45,714 nt of DNA from positions 1 to 45,714 of the forward strand of contig NZ_ANMR01000021.1 in NCBI RefSeq assembly GCF_000338275.1, read 5' to 3'. The notes below the pieces were generated by a model, which was given only the letters and a program-made list of their open reading frames with translations, made no database searches and was not told where the DNA came from. The DNA is from Staphylococcus xylosus NJ. GTDB lineage: Bacteria; Bacillota; Bacilli; Staphylococcales; Staphylococcaceae. Of the stretch, positions 44,194 through 45,714 are shown in pieces. Position 1 is the first letter of the stretch. Every line of letters starts with the position of its first letter. A program made the position numbers and the translations under genes.

Positions 44194-44364
44194 TTAATAA
44201 CTTAACTTCATGTTATCAACATCATTTTCAAGTAGAGAGAGTAACTTATATAATTCATTCATGTTGAAATTTTCATCGAATTTAACAGAAATTGTTTTGA
44301 AAGTCTTGGTGATAATTTCATATATTGGGTTACCATTTTCAAAAGCTTGTTTGTAGATAATCAT
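44194..44364 (-). CDS. Small conserved-looking protein (56 aa)
   Basis: ATG at 44362-44364 with AAAGGAGGG nine bases upstream. It encodes MIIYKQAFENGNPIYEIITK, then TFKTISVKFDENFNMNELYKLLSLLENDVDNMKLSY. It is a soluble alpha/beta mini-protein with excellent translation signals. I recall a similar small gene near pdxK in other staphylococci but no function. The transcript probably continues into the structured RNA at 44125-43941. Confidence 0.7.
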   Translation of the reverse strand: MIIYKQAFENGNPIYEIITKTFKTISVKFDENFNMNELYKLLSLLENDVDNMKLSY

Positions 44365-44587
44365 GTTGTGATTCCCTCCTTTATCTCTCTACACTTATTA
44401 TATTAATAGAAAAACAAAGTGAATACATGAGTCTACAGTATCAACTTTTTATCAGACTAATGTCGTATATTATTTAAATATTTAAATAATATTGTGTGTT
44501 TGGTGTAGTTTTATAGGTTTTTTGAAGTTTATATTATATAATTGATCATAACTCATTTTTCAAAACCTTCCATAATATATAAAGAAA

Positions 44588-44622
44588 ACACACCTCATTG
44601 TTAGTATTTTTTGAGGTGTGTT
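44588..44622 (-). terminator. Terminator after pdxK
   Basis: ACACACCTCA with TGAGGTGTGT, 10-bp stem, followed on the minus strand by TTTTCTTTAT. Confidence 0.8.
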
Positions 44623-44633
44623 CCTGTTCTTAT

Positions 44634-45464
44634 TTAAACTTCTGTAACTTCTACGTCAATGTGTTCAACGCGGTTAAATGCGCCGTGATCAACGGGACCA
44701 ACAAAGTCATTCATTTTCCAACCATTTTTAATTGCTGAAGCAACAAATGCTTTTGCAGCGATAACAGCGTCTTTAGGTGATTTACCATTTGCTAAGTATG
44801 CAGTTGTAGCTGCTGCGAATGTACAACCAGCACCGTGGTTATAACTTTGTTGGAACATATCTGTTGTTAATTGATAGAACTGTTTGCCATCAAAGTAAAG
44901 GTCATATGATTTATCTTGGTCTAATGCTTTGCCACCTTTAATAATAACGTGTTTTGCACCTTGTTGATGAATAATTTCAGCGGCTTTTTTCATATCATCT
45001 ATTGATTTCAAAGTACCTAAATTGGCAAGCTGACCAGCTTCAAATAAGTTTGGTGTTACAACAGTAGCTTTTGGTAATAAATGTTCTACCATTGCATCTG
45101 TGTTACCTGGGTTTAGTACTTCGTTTTCTCCTTTACATACCATCACTGGATCTACAATAAAGTAGTCTGCTCCAGACTCAACAAATGCTTCGCCAGCGCG
45201 TTTAATAATTTCTTGTGTACCTAGCATGCCTGTTTTCACTGCATCTGGACCAATTGAAATTGCTGTTTCTAATTGTTTCTCGAATACATCAAATGGAATT
45301 GGTGTCACATCATGTGACCATGTTTTTTTATCCATTGTTACGATTGAAGTTAGTGCTACAATGCCGTATGTGTTTAATTCCTGAAAGGTTTTTAAATCAG
45401 CTTGCATACCTGCTCCAGCACTAGTATCTGAACCGGCAATTGTTAATGTTTTTTTCAATGCCAT
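44634..45464 (-). CDS. pdxK: Pyridoxal/pyridoxine kinase, ThiD-like (PdxK)
   Basis: 276 aa, ribokinase fold of the ThiD type. LTIAGSDTSAGAGMQADLKTF (about 7-27) is the substrate loop, VKTGMLGT and FIVDPVMVCKGEN (Cys about 110) follow, and YNHGAGCTFAAATTAYLA (about 208-225) has the anion hole and catalytic Asp position replaced by Cys as in the dual-Cys PL kinases. S. aureus has such a ThiD-like enzyme that phosphorylates pyridoxal rather than HMP, often annotated thiD. It makes pyridoxal 5'-phosphate from salvage. It is monocistronic with its own terminator. Confidence 0.9.
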   Translation of the reverse strand: MALKKTLTIAGSDTSAGAGMQADLKTFQELNTYGIVALTSIVTMDKKTWSHDVTPIPFDVFEKQLETAISIGPDAVKTGMLGTQEIIKRAGEAFVESGADYFIVDPVMVCKGENEVLNPGNTDAMVEHLLPKATVVTPNLFEAGQLANLGTLKSIDDMKKAAEIIHQQGAKHVIIKGGKALDQDKSYDLYFDGKQFYQLTTDMFQQSYNHGAGCTFAAATTAYLANGKSPKDAVIAAKAFVASAIKNGWKMNDFVGPVDHGAFNRVEHIDVEVTEV

Positions 45465-45617
45465 TAAATTTCACTCCTAAATATCTTTTGCACTTATCAT
45501 ACCATGTTTAACATGTATTCTAAATAATGAGGTGTTGATAAAGGAGGGTTTGAGAAGATTACAAGATTTAAAAAGGGTTTACGTAATTAAAGGTCATTAA
45601 ATTAATAAACGAAGACC

Positions 45618-45714
45618 TGAGCATAGGCTCAAGTGTAAGAACCACTAATTTTGCTAAAGCAAAAAAGAGTGAAAGTATCTCGTTACCGAGAAAAGTCAGA
45701 GGAACACTTGAGCA
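45618..45714. other. Structured element with competing stems at the window edge
   Basis: GCTCAAGTGT (45627-45636) pairs with ACACTTGAGC (45704-45713), enclosing hairpins TTTTGCT-AA-AGCAAAA and TCTCG-TTAC-CGAGA. The same GCTCA can instead pair with TGAGC at 45618-45622 (TGAGC-ATAG-GCTCA). The layout suggests a cis-regulatory RNA or small RNA; strand and extent cannot be set because the window ends here. No known riboswitch core was recognised. Confidence 0.45.

Overview
The window is a low-GC chromosomal segment of a coagulase-negative Staphylococcus. The evidence is a run of genes whose order I recall from the S. aureus chromosome: Tdh-like dehydrogenase, ilvE, HAD hydrolase, two deoxynucleoside kinases, tadA, Cof-type HAD, azo1, then yojF-bshB2-folE2, nagB, hxlA-hxlB, vraA-vraB-vraC, proP and pdxK. 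A chromosomal FusB-family gene and a CitA/MalK-type malate module point to the S. saprophyticus/S. cohnii clade. That species call is an inference; no rRNA or typing gene is present.

Layout. 1-1778 (minus): N-terminal part of a surface adhesin (MSCRAMM/Sdr type), cut by the window edge inside a Pro-Glu repeat stalk. 2066-6500: fatty acid desaturase, amino acid permease with a possible CodY box, SRPBCC protein, small CsbD-like stress protein, YjdM/PhnA zinc-ribbon protein. 6700-14900 is accessory in character: an FMN monooxygenase with a flavin reductase-like protein, a quinone reductase/azoreductase divergent from a WYL regulator, a GC-rich hairpin-dense intergenic element, a divergent MFS/LysR pair, and a FusB-family fusidic acid resistance gene behind a leader peptide and an apparent four-arm translational attenuator. 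15000-23300 is housekeeping: Tdh, ilvE (CodY box and promoter), DUF1648 protein, HAD hydrolases, kinases, tadA, azo1. 23400-24700 holds a SarA-family and an AraC-family regulator. 24900-29250: folE2, bacillithiol deacetylase bshB2, yojF, nagB and the ribulose-monophosphate pair hxlAB.

29600-38150 is a malate utilisation block. A DcuS/CitA-type sensor kinase and regulator (malK-malR) are followed by small membrane proteins, an NDxxF lipoprotein and a PhzF-like isomerase, then a 2-hydroxycarboxylate symporter and a malic enzyme. It sits between hxlB and vraA. Malate would be sensed, imported and decarboxylated to pyruvate. 38480-41590 is the vraA-vraB-vraC-MaoC-like operon, tightly packed and possibly acting on acyl-CoA. 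41780-45464: proP, an ASCH protein, a 56-aa protein and pdxK.

The most interesting non-coding signals are: (1) the FusB-family attenuator at 14611-14733; (2) a minus-strand structured RNA or 3' UTR at 43941-44125 with two hairpin loops both showing UUGUCCC; (3) a structured element at the right edge (45618-45714) with competing stems; (4) a dispersed intergenic repeat in two or three copies. I found no CRISPR array, rRNA, tRNA, complete insertion sequence, integrase or prophage gene.
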